The notes below the pieces were generated by a model. The model was not told the origin of the DNA. It searched no databases and worked only from the letters and a program-made list of their open reading frames with translations. DNA of 64,000 bases, taken from contig NZ_JAINVZ010000011.1 in assembly GCF_019890615.1 (NCBI RefSeq), positions 1 to 64,000 of the forward strand, given 5' to 3'. This document shows positions 1-8,200 of the stretch, in pieces. The stretch is from Streptantibioticus parmotrematis. GTDB lineage: Bacteria; Actinomycetota; Actinomycetes; Streptomycetales; Streptomycetaceae. How positions within the stretch are numbered: position 1 is the first letter of the stretch; the number at the start of each line of letters is the position of its first letter. The position numbers and the translations under genes were made by a program.

Positions 1-504
1 GTTGTCCTCTCCCGATCTCATTCCCCCAGTGCCGATCCGCACCAGCAGGAAATCCATGTCCAGCCGGCGCCGCTCCCACAGTCGCGCGGGGTCGCGTACG
101 ACGTCGTAGAGACCCCCCGGCGGGGGGCCGCCCCCCCCGGCCGCCCCCCGCCGCTCCCGCTCCTGCTCGGACAGTTCCTCCCGCAACTGTTCCAGGTACT
201 CCAGGTACCGCTCGCGCTGGCGCCGCCGGGTGCGGTGCGCCTTGCCGCGTTGCGAGAAGAGCAGGGTGACGCTGCCCATCACGGTGACCGCGAGCACGAC
301 AACGCCGATCGCGGCGTACTGCCCGCTGCGCAGCACCGTCATCATCACCATCGAGCTCATCACGCCCGCGATCGGCATCAACACCTGCGCGGCGCCGCCG
401 GTCCTGCCTTCCGGCAGGTTGGGCGGTGCCTCGATCGTCCGCGTCGTGCCACCGACCAGATGCCGCGTGCTGCGCGCTGGACGGTGCACCAGGCGGATGG
501 TCAT
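1..504 (-). CDS. eccC: EccC, type VII secretion ATPase, N-terminal part (cut by window edge)
   Basis: The first 168 codons are visible and the frame is open to the left edge. The protein begins MTIRLVHRPAR, followed by a typical EccC start (Arg-rich strand, a segment with IEAPPNLPEG), two hydrophobic helices (about residues 43-58 and 66-84) and a charged helix with YLEYLEQLREELSEQE, then RLDMDFLLVRIGTG. This is the membrane-anchored N-terminus of the FtsK/SpoIIIE ATPase that powers T7SS; the ATPase modules would lie outside the window. A Gly/Pro-rich insert near residues 133-142 interrupts the usual region. It diverges from the gene at 534 with only 29 bases between the starts. EccD, a ParA-like protein and Esx-like substrates on the same strand support the call. 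Confidence 0.88.
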   Translation of the reverse strand, partial: MTIRLVHRPARSTRHLVGGTTRTIEAPPNLPEGRTGGAAQVLMPIAGVMSSMVMMTVLRSGQYAAIGVVVLAVTVMGSVTLLFSQRGKAHRTRRRQRERYLEYLEQLREELSEQERERRGAAGGGGPPPGGLYDVVRDPARLWERRRLDMDFLLVRIGTGGMRSGEDN

Positions 505-533
505 CGCCGCCTCCCCGTTGGTATGAACGACCC

Positions 534-1421
534 ATGAGTGCAGAGCACCCCGACCCCCGTGTGGTGGCGGACGTGCGGGCGCTCGTGGCCGACCTGCTCC
601 CGGTTCTCGTCCCGCACGCGTTGCTCGACCCGGACAGCGGCCTGCTCGTCCTGCCCGGCGGAACCTGCCACGCCGAGGTCTCCCTCCACGCGATCGTGGC
701 CGACTGTGCGTCGCTGCCACCAGCCGCATGGCCGGAGCGGGTGCGGGCCTGGCTGGCGCAGAAGACGTCCGAGGTGGCCTCGGCGCTTGACGAGCGCAGG
801 CGACTGGGTGACGTGGAGCTGTTGTTGCGTGTCCAGATCACCCCCCGTCTGCCCCGTGACGAGCGAGAACGGCTGATGTGCGTACCGTACGGGGATCTGC
901 TGGACGTCGTCATCGCCATCGATCATCCCGAGGGCGGTCGCCTCACCCGCGATCGGGCGGAACAGCTCGCGCTCCCCGACCCCGGCCGCCGCGCGATCGC
1001 CAACACGCTGCGAGACGAGCTGCCCGCGTTCGAGGTCACCGAGCAGCACCTGCCCGGCGTGGGACGCGTCCGGGTCGTCCATCACGACCGCCGCCCCTAC
1101 GTGACCAGCGCGCTGCTCGACCTCGAACGCTTCCTGCCCGGCGCGTGCCCGTACGGTGCCCTGGTGGCCATGCCCGACTACGGCAGGGTGCTGCTGCTTC
1201 CGGTCCGCCCGGACGAGCTCCCCGCCACCGCCACCGGCTTCGCGGATCTCGCTCGCGAAGACCACGCGACCACCGACACCCCCTGCACGGATCAGGTGCT
1301 GTGGTGGGCCGGGGACACTCTGCGTGCGATCGGACTCACCCGGCTGAGGAAGCGCGCCAGGATCCCCCGGGCACTGCGCGCACTGGTACGCCATCACGAC
1401 CATCAGCCGCGCACAGCCTGA
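534..1421 (+). CDS. Hypothetical protein inside the T7SS locus
   Basis: A 295-residue protein of unknown family. The ATG at 534 is preferred because an in-frame upstream extension to 426 would overlap eccC and is Pro/Ser/Cys-rich low-quality sequence. The protein is soluble, with no signal peptide or membrane helix; it has a helical N-terminus, a repeated 'LPR-DER' style acidic/basic middle, and a basic C-terminus (RLRKRARIPRALRALVRHH). It runs against the surrounding T7SS genes: divergent from eccC and convergent with the ParA-like gene, whose last 19 bases it overlaps. Its position between two core T7SS genes suggests a T7SS-linked or cargo role, but nothing in the sequence proves it. Confidence 0.7.
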   Translation: MSAEHPDPRVVADVRALVADLLPVLVPHALLDPDSGLLVLPGGTCHAEVSLHAIVADCASLPPAAWPERVRAWLAQKTSEVASALDERRRLGDVELLLRVQITPRLPRDERERLMCVPYGDLLDVVIAIDHPEGGRLTRDRAEQLALPDPGRRAIANTLRDELPAFEVTEQHLPGVGRVRVVHHDRRPYVTSALLDLERFLPGACPYGALVAMPDYGRVLLLPVRPDELPATATGFADLAREDHATTDTPCTDQVLWWAGDTLRAIGLTRLRKRARIPRALRALVRHHDHQPRTA

Positions 1422-2500
1422 CTCAGCAATTCGCCCGCCAGCTCGGCGACGGCGACCCGTATCTCCTGTCCCAGCAGGCCGAGTTCGATCGCTCCGCCCG
1501 CAGCCACATGCCGATCGTGCGGCAGCACGACGACGCGCGCGTCACCGACCCGCAGGTACCGCTCCGCGGCGGCCAGGTCGACCCCGGGGTTCGCGGACGT
1601 GGCGGTCAACGCGACCACGGTGCCGCGCAGCATGGGACGCGGCAGGCTCGCCATCCAGTCCAGTACGGCACGCGTCGACACGACGCCGTCCACCGTGGCC
1701 GGAGTCGCCAGCACCCGGGCCTGCGCTCCCGCCATCGCGCTGCGGGCCACCTCGTCGGGCAACGTCGCGCAGTCGACCACGGTCACCGCGAAGAAGCGCC
1801 GCAGCGCCATGGCGACCGTCTGGTAAGCCTCCAGACCTACCTGGGCGCCGATCTGCCCCCGGCTGCCCGGCAGCAGCCAGCCCCCTTCCGGCAGCGCCAC
1901 CAGATACCCGATGACCTGATCGAAGCGCATCGACGGCTCGACCACCCGCGCCAGGTCACTCATCGTCCAGCGCAACGACGTCGCCCCGGCCCGCAGCGGA
2001 AGCGTGCCCAGCGTCGGATCCGCCTCCATCGTCAACACCGGATCGGCGCGATGGTGCGCGTACGCTGCCCCCAGCAGGGCTGCGATGGTCGTCTTGCCGG
2101 CGCCTCCGCGCACACTCGTGACCACGATCTGCCGACCCGTGGTGATCGGTTGTTGCATCCGTGCGGCCGCCTCCCCGGCAAGCCGTACCTCGCGCGCGGA
2201 CGACGAGGCGACCATCTGCCGAAGGGCTCTGCCGACACGTCGCGCCAACGGATCTCCCTTACGGGGCCTGCTCCTCGACACGGCCGCGGCGTCGGCGCGG
2301 AGGACGGACACCGCCGACGGCGGCTCGAGCGGAGGTGTGGAAGGACCTGCGGACGAGGCGGCCGACGGTTGGGGTACCGGAGCCACTTGCGGCCGGGGTG
2401 CCTCAGCCGGGCGCGCGTGCCGGACCGGGTCCGGCTGTGGCGTGTGCGTCGACACGCCGACATCGCCCAGTACAGCCCGTTGCCAGTCCTTCTCCATCAC
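1403..2500 (-). CDS. ParA/MinD-like ATPase of the T7SS locus
   Basis: This 365-residue protein has a long disordered Pro/Ala-rich N-terminus (about 1-115) followed by a SIMIBI-class ATPase domain. The P-loop is RGGAGKTT (131-138), a deviant Walker A in which the usual first Lys (KGGxGKTT) is Arg. A 'DCATLPDE' strand-loop in the position of switch II and a hydrophobic 'VLATPATVDGVVSTR' segment follow. Proteins of this shape, a disordered Pro-rich leader plus a ParA/MinD-like domain, occur in actinobacterial ESX loci (EspI-like) and are thought to modulate secretion. It starts 45 bases after eccD stops, so they are probably cotranscribed. GTG at 2500 and ATG at 2497 are both possible starts behind a purine-rich GAGGGGG. 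Confidence 0.8.
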   Translation of the reverse strand: MMEKDWQRAVLGDVGVSTHTPQPDPVRHARPAEAPRPQVAPVPQPSAASSAGPSTPPLEPPSAVSVLRADAAAVSRSRPRKGDPLARRVGRALRQMVASSSAREVRLAGEAAARMQQPITTGRQIVVTSVRGGAGKTTIAALLGAAYAHHRADPVLTMEADPTLGTLPLRAGATSLRWTMSDLARVVEPSMRFDQVIGYLVALPEGGWLLPGSRGQIGAQVGLEAYQTVAMALRRFFAVTVVDCATLPDEVARSAMAGAQARVLATPATVDGVVSTRAVLDWMASLPRPMLRGTVVALTATSANPGVDLAAAERYLRVGDARVVVLPHDRHVAAGGAIELGLLGQEIRVAVAELAGELLSQAVRG

Positions 2501-2545
2501 CCTTGCCCCCTCGCATCCCCGCTGGTCTTCCGGCCGTGCGGCAGA

Positions 2546-3913
2546 TCAGAACGTGGCCAGCAGCCGCGTGTATACGTCGAACGCGCCCAGCAGCAGTGGG
2601 AACAGCGCGATCACCGCGGCCGCCTCGACCGTGTCCACGACACGGCGCATCCGGACCCGCACATGTTCCGGAGGCTCCACCGCCAGCACCGCCAACGGCA
2701 GCAGCGCGGCCACGCACACCACTGCGACGGGCCACGCGCCGGCCCCCGGCTCGGTGTCGAGCCAGAGGATCGCCAGCCGTACGAGCACGACCGACGCGGC
2801 GACGAGCAGCGCCACCACTTCGGCGACCAGGGGGAAGGCCCGCGACCGGGACGCCGACACGACAACGAGCAGTATCCCGATCAGCACCGCCCACCAGTTG
2901 GGTGCCGTCACAACAAACCAACCCGCCAAGGCGGTCGACACAGCCGCCGCCACAGTCGCCACCGACAGCCCACGATGAGCGGCCGCCAAGGCGGTCCCGA
3001 CCTCGTAGCGGCTCACCGACGCGCCACCGGCCCGCCGGTCGTCCAGCCGGGTCAGCCCCGCGGTGACCAGGGCGAACCGCGGCAGCACACCCAGTGCGAC
3101 GACGGAGACGACACCCAGAACGGCGCCGAGTCGGGACTGGTCCACCGCGCCGTGCGCGCCGTGCACCAGCGCGGCGACGACCTCCCAGCCGAAGGCGAGG
3201 GCAGCCACCGAGCCGGCGCCGACCAGGCCACCGCGACCCACCGGTGAGAAGGCCCCCAACGCCGCGAGAGTCAGCGCCAGTACGGCCGCCAGCGTGCCCC
3301 ACAGCGCATCCGGGGGCCAGGCGTGCGCCTGCGCCAGGGCGGCCACTCCCATGCCACCGAGCGCACCACCGACGGCCATCAGCGCGGTTCCCAGTCCTCG
3401 GTTGCCAAACCGGGTCGTCGCCGCGCCGCTCACCTCGGCCAGGCCTGCGATCGCCAGCAGCCCAGGGGCGGTGGCGGCCGCCCCGGCGCTCCACCAGGCC
3501 AGAGCCGCGGCCGTCAGCGACAGCACGAGCACGGCACCGCCAGCGGTCCATCGGCGCACCGAGGGGCGCCAACGCCATGCGCGAAGATCCAGGTCGGCGG
3601 TGACCTCGTCGGTCACGTCGTGAACGACCGGAGCCGCCGGCGCGTACTGCGTACGTACCAGGCGCAGGACCGCGCCGTCCGCCACACCCGCCGTCGCCAA
3701 CGTCTCGTCCTGCGACAGGACGGTTCCCGACGCGGTGACCAGGTGCCGCAGCGTGGGCGGCGAACCCACAGTGTCGCCGAGGAGTTGGAGCACATCCGGG
3801 AGCAACCGGCCGACCGGTTCGTCCGAAGGCAGTACGAGGTCCACCCGCCGCCGTTCACCGACCAACGTGATCCGGCTCAACCGGGTCGACCGCTTCGCCC
3901 CCACACTCGTCAT
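2546..3913 (-). CDS. eccD: EccD, integral membrane channel component of type VII secretion
   Basis: 455 residues. The N-terminus (about 1-95) is a ubiquitin-like/YukD domain, visible as RITLVGERRRVDLVLPSDEPVG and the following LLGDTVGSPPTLRHL segments. From about residue 120 on there are roughly eleven hydrophobic helices. This is the EccD layout: the domain binds EccC/EccB at the cytosolic face and the helices form the bulk of the membrane pore. The ATG at 3913 is chosen over a TTG at 3922. The gene follows the small membrane-protein gene by 13 bases and precedes the ParA-like gene, so it sits inside one leftward operon. No internal break is seen. Confidence 0.9.
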   Translation of the reverse strand: MTSVGAKRSTRLSRITLVGERRRVDLVLPSDEPVGRLLPDVLQLLGDTVGSPPTLRHLVTASGTVLSQDETLATAGVADGAVLRLVRTQYAPAAPVVHDVTDEVTADLDLRAWRWRPSVRRWTAGGAVLVLSLTAAALAWWSAGAAATAPGLLAIAGLAEVSGAATTRFGNRGLGTALMAVGGALGGMGVAALAQAHAWPPDALWGTLAAVLALTLAALGAFSPVGRGGLVGAGSVAALAFGWEVVAALVHGAHGAVDQSRLGAVLGVVSVVALGVLPRFALVTAGLTRLDDRRAGGASVSRYEVGTALAAAHRGLSVATVAAAVSTALAGWFVVTAPNWWAVLIGILLVVVSASRSRAFPLVAEVVALLVAASVVLVRLAILWLDTEPGAGAWPVAVVCVAALLPLAVLAVEPPEHVRVRMRRVVDTVEAAAVIALFPLLLGAFDVYTRLLATF

Positions 3914-3926
3914 TCCGCCCAACCTA

Positions 3927-4190
3927 TCAACGTGGCGACGCCGTCGAGGGGGCCGGGGAGACGGCGGGCGCGGACGGCGACGACTGGTTCATCAACCGGT
4001 GTGAGACGAACGACCAGCCGACACACCCGGCGCACAGCACCGCCGCGAGCACGACCCCGGCGAACGCCTTCCCGACGTTCTCGTCCACCGCCCGCCGCGT
4101 CCGCAACGGCCCGTACAGCAGGGCGTCCCTGAGACGACGCCGCCGGACGGCGACCGACTCCAGCAGTTGGCTGTCGAAATCCCGTGCCAT
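3927..4190 (-). CDS. Small single-span membrane protein in the T7SS operon
   Basis: 87 residues starting MARDFDSQLLESVAVRRRR. A basic amphipathic N-terminal half is followed by one hydrophobic helix (about residues 42-63, AFAGVVLAAVLCAGCVGWSF) and a Ser/Pro/Ala-rich tail, so it should be an inner-membrane protein with a short exported tail. Its ATG overlaps the TGA of the HD-domain gene by one base, a sign of translational coupling, and eccD begins 13 bases after it stops. I do not recognise a named family; its place suggests an accessory membrane factor of the secretion machine. The reading frame extends upstream to 4442 without a stop, but that part is inside the HD gene and is rejected. 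Confidence 0.65.
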   Translation of the reverse strand: MARDFDSQLLESVAVRRRRLRDALLYGPLRTRRAVDENVGKAFAGVVLAAVLCAGCVGWSFVSHRLMNQSSPSAPAVSPAPSTASPR

Positions 4191-5191
4191 CAGTCCGAGT
4201 TCACTCCCAGAAGCCGCCGCACGTAGTCGTACTTCGCCGTCAGCCGGTCCCGCGTGGCGGGGTCCAGAACCGCGAGACGGTCCGGATCCGCGTTGTGCGC
4301 GAGATCCGCTTCCTTGATCAGCAAGGCACCCGGCGTACGCAGGATGCGCGCCACGTACTCCTCCAGCGCCTCTCCGGGCCGCTTCGTGACCGCGAGGATC
4401 ATGTCCTTCGTGGTCTGCGGCAACGCGGCCTGCGCGAGCCACTCCTGTGACAGGGCGTCGTCCTCGACCGCGTCATGCAGCCACGCGGCGGCCACCTGTT
4501 CGTTGGTACCACCCCGCTCCGCGACTCCCCTGGCGACCGCGGCGAGGTGCTCGGCGTATGGCCTGCCGGCCTTGTCCACCTGCCCGCCATGAGCCCGCCG
4601 AGCAAGAGCCTCCACCTCAGGAAGAGTCATGTAAGGGACTTTTGCGTCGCGCCCCCCGCCCGCGGCGTTGGACTTGGCGATCACCCTGTCGATGAAGGCC
4701 GTGGCCTGCGCTTCTGTGATCTCCTCGTGCTCGTCCTCTTCGTTGTGTCCCAATTCGTGAAGCCTGAGGTACTCCGTCGCCTCCCACCGCAGGTTCCGAG
4801 TGAAGGCTTCGTCGTACTCCACGCCACCGACCGTCCGGCGCCGGACGATGCCCAGCGGCTTGTCCCGTGTGGATCCAGAACTGAAGCGCGCGTAGTACGT
4901 CGCCCGTTCCGCGGCCGCGCCGTTTGGCCTTCGGTGCCTACGTGCCTCAGGTGTCAGCCGCTCGTACAGCCCGAGAACATGGTCCTTACCCGCAGCCAGC
5001 TCGAAGGTGATACCACCGTCTCCGGGGTAAGGGACGCGATGATCGTAACCACCCGGATGAATATCTCCCGGAATTCCTTCAGGAAATGCGACACATGTGA
5101 AGATGTATCGATCCGCTGTAGTTCGATGGTCCGGATTGAGGCGACGCTGCAGATGCGTGCACGCATCACAAATAGTCGGCTTGCGGCGCAT
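4190..5191 (-). CDS. HD-domain (SpoT/MESH1-type) hydrolase fused to Cys-rich module; putative antidote of the neighbouring effector
   Basis: 333 residues in three parts. Residues 1-60 carry a small Cys motif (CDACTHL, FTCVAFPEGIPGDI). Residues 125-175 are acidic and helical (RWEATEYLRLHELGHN). Residues 188-330 match the (p)ppGpp-hydrolase HD fold: H201 with GGQ-DKAGRPY, H215, AAAWLHDAVEDD (H239-D240, E243-D244) and IKEADLAHNADPDRL (D296, N300). Known enzymes of this core (SpoT, MESH1, toxSAS antitoxins) remove the 3'-pyrophosphate of alarmones. The gene begins 15 bases after the stop of the effector that carries a RelA/SpoT synthetase-like segment, with its ribosome-binding AAAGGAA lying in that gap. 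The inference is that it degrades the product of the effector and protects the producer. Catalytic activity is untested. Confidence 0.75.
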   Translation of the reverse strand: MRRKPTICDACTHLQRRLNPDHRTTADRYIFTCVAFPEGIPGDIHPGGYDHRVPYPGDGGITFELAAGKDHVLGLYERLTPEARRHRRPNGAAAERATYYARFSSGSTRDKPLGIVRRRTVGGVEYDEAFTRNLRWEATEYLRLHELGHNEEDEHEEITEAQATAFIDRVIAKSNAAGGGRDAKVPYMTLPEVEALARRAHGGQVDKAGRPYAEHLAAVARGVAERGGTNEQVAAAWLHDAVEDDALSQEWLAQAALPQTTKDMILAVTKRPGEALEEYVARILRTPGALLIKEADLAHNADPDRLAVLDPATRDRLTAKYDYVRRLLGVNSD

Positions 5192-5206
5192 GAGTACGTA
5201 ATTCCT

Positions 5207-8200
5207 TTAGGGCCTGAGGTACCTGTCGATTATCTGCCCTATGCTGGCAGCGAGCGGGCGCGGCGACGGGGCGAGTTTGTACTCGGCGAACAGTTCGGCA
5301 ACCATCTCGTGTGGATCGGTGGCCCCGTACTCCGACACCACGAGTTCCACCTCGCTCTCGGTGATGGGGTCGTGAGGCTCGCTGCTGGAGTCGTACGGTC
5401 GACCGATGGCTTCAGAGACCACGTGCTCAAGCTCTTGGTTGGCCTCAGGCGAGTCGAAGATTCGCTGAGCACAGTGATGTCCGAACTCGTGATAGAAGAT
5501 CCCCTGCACGGATCCCCCGCCGGGCACTGTCCAGTTGGTCGCCTCCTCGTCCGCCCCTTGGCTCATTCGTTCACCGTAGTCCGAGAAGTCACCGGAATCC
5601 AGGTAGATCCCACGCGGCTCCGGGCCACCGTGATCCAGAATGGCGTAGGCCAACGCAGAGTCGTCACCGGAGGGCACTGTGCGGATCACTTCCAGGTCCC
5701 CGAATACCTTCGGATACTCGGCCGAGAGCCTGTCTATGGCCCGGTTCACGTCCCTGGCGCTTTCGGCGGCCATGGGATGGGCCGTGTAGTTGACGTCGAC
5801 GCCATGACGATCGCCGATCGCCTTCCCCGCCTGCTCCGCGGCACTCAGTTCGGGATCGGCCGGACCCGTCCCATCCGTCTGATGGGGTTCGGCGCCGTGA
5901 CCGGATCCCATTTCGTGAACGTGGTCGCCACGACCGTCGGGAGTAGCGTGATCGGCGTGGGGCGGGGCGGGCTCCTGTCCGTGCAGAGGCGAGGGCGTGT
6001 CGCGTTCCGCGTGGCGCGCAGGGAAGCCGCCTTGGTGGTCTCTCCAGTCCAGACGGATTTCTTCGGCGTGCGACGGAACAGCGAGTCGGCCGAACAGCTC
6101 CTTCTGCTGTTCCTTTATCGCCGACACCTCGTCCGCAGAGACACCAGGAAGCCGCTCCCTTTCGTAGAGGGCGTGACCGTCCATCTTGGCGGCGAAGCTT
6201 TCCGGGGTGTGGAACTGCACCTCGAACACCTGGCCGGTCGCCGGATCGCGCCAGGTGGAATTGATTCCCTTATAGCCGGAACTGCGCCACGTGTTCTTGA
6301 AGGTGACGTTCTCGAAGCCGCGCGCGTGCAGGTCGGCCACGGCTTGCTGCACACCGTCGGTGTAGCGGTCCGTCGGGATTTCGAGGGTGTAGCGCAGCGA
6401 GTCCTTGACGCGCGCGAGCCCTTCTTCCGGGGTCAGTTCCGGGTTCTCGAGCATGGACGTCGCGATCTTGCGCTTGAGGGAGTCCTCTCCCTTCAGCCGG
6501 TACTCGAGCCCGTTGAGCCTGCCATGGTCGATGTCGTGCGCGATCGTCTCCACGGCCCCCGTGATGTGCGGTTCCGTGGTGACCGCACGCGCCAGGAATC
6601 GATCCGTGGTCGCGTTCTCCTCCGGGCCCAGCCTCAGCCCGTTGGGGCCCCGCCAGGACCCGTCGGGCAGGTTGCCGTGCGGCTCTGCGGGCAGAACGTG
6701 CGGGTCTCCACCATCTCCGTGCGAGGGGCCGACCGAATCGGGGTGGCCTTCGGCGCGGCCGAGGTGAAGATCGTGGTGGTCCTGCTGGGTTCCCGGCGCG
6801 TCGCTCGCCACGTGCGGCGGCGCGTTGGCGTCGTGCGCGCCGGGGCCTGCGAGACCCCGCTCGAGGTGCTCCGGCGTGAAAGGTGCGGAGTAGTCCTCCC
6901 GCCCCGGCGGTTCCCGGTGCGTGCTCCAGTCCGCTACCTCCGTGGCGGCGGCATGCGCTTCCGCGTAGGTGGATCCGGGGTGGTCCACGTAGTACTGGTG
7001 CTCGGCAAGCTCGTGCTCCAGCAGGAGCAGGTCAGCGGGGGTCTGCCTCCCGGAACGCAGCCGGATCCATGCCTCGGCCATGTCGGGGTTGGCGTCATAA
7101 CGAGCGTGGACGATCCCGCCGTCCACCGATTCGAGGGGATGCTCCTCCTCGAAGACGTGGTGCTTGACGGCCGCGATCTCCTCGGCCGAGAAGCCATGCG
7201 ATCCGTCGAGTCGCGGGGCGTCGTGCAGGGCCGCAGCCATCTGATGGACGTCATCGGTGGCTCGGATGGAGTCGTAGGCTCCGTTGGCCCACTCTTCCGT
7301 CCTGGTCCAACTGCGAACGGAGCCGTCATCCGGCGGCCGGACGTGACCGCCGGCCTGCCCGGGAACGGGCACGGGTCCGTCGAGGTCGCCGTGACCCGCC
7401 GCAGCGGGCAGATCGTGACCGTTGTGGAAATCCGGACCCGGTACCGGGGCGTGGGCGGCGTGGTCCGCCGCGCCGTGGAGGTCGTGCCCGACGTGAACCC
7501 CGGTGTGGGACCCGGCGCGCTCGACTGCGTGCGACACGTCGTGGCCCGCGTGAGCGACGGTGAGTTCGCCGGGCCCTTTGGCCTCGATGACGGTGCCGTC
7601 CGGAAAGTGCCACTGACCATCGGTGTGCAGGACCGAGCCGTCAGGGAATTTCAGCGCGCCGTCGGGCAGTTCGGTGCCGTGCAGCCGGGTGAGGTCGTCA
7701 AGGCTGTGCAGATCCCCGGTGCGCAGGTGGTCGAGCGCCGCGGCGATGTCGGATATCTTCGGCAGCTTGCCTACAGCCTTGACGACATAGGTCATCGGGT
7801 CGATGTAGTGGCCCGCCTTGCCGATCGCACCGGCCACCTTCGCCGCGGTGGCGAAGCGGCCCGCATCCGCGGCGTCACCGAGTTTCATCAGGGAGCCCGA
7901 GGCCAGGGTGCCGACGTTGAAGACACTGGTGCCGGCGGCCCGGACCGGGTTGGTCTTCCACTCATCCCAGGCCACGAAGCTCTTGGCGAACTCCTTTGCC
8001 ATCTCCTGGTCGTTCTTCACCCACTGCGGCGTGGCCGCGGTGGGGATGCCGGCTCCGGTACCCGGCGCCATTCCGTTGGCCAGGCTGTTGGCCGCACCGG
8101 GCAGGTTCGGGACTGCCTTGGACAGGAAGCCGAGGGTGACGTCGCCGAGGCCTTCCCAGGACTGCGTGAAGGTGTGCCAGTCGAAAGGATCGACCAGGTG

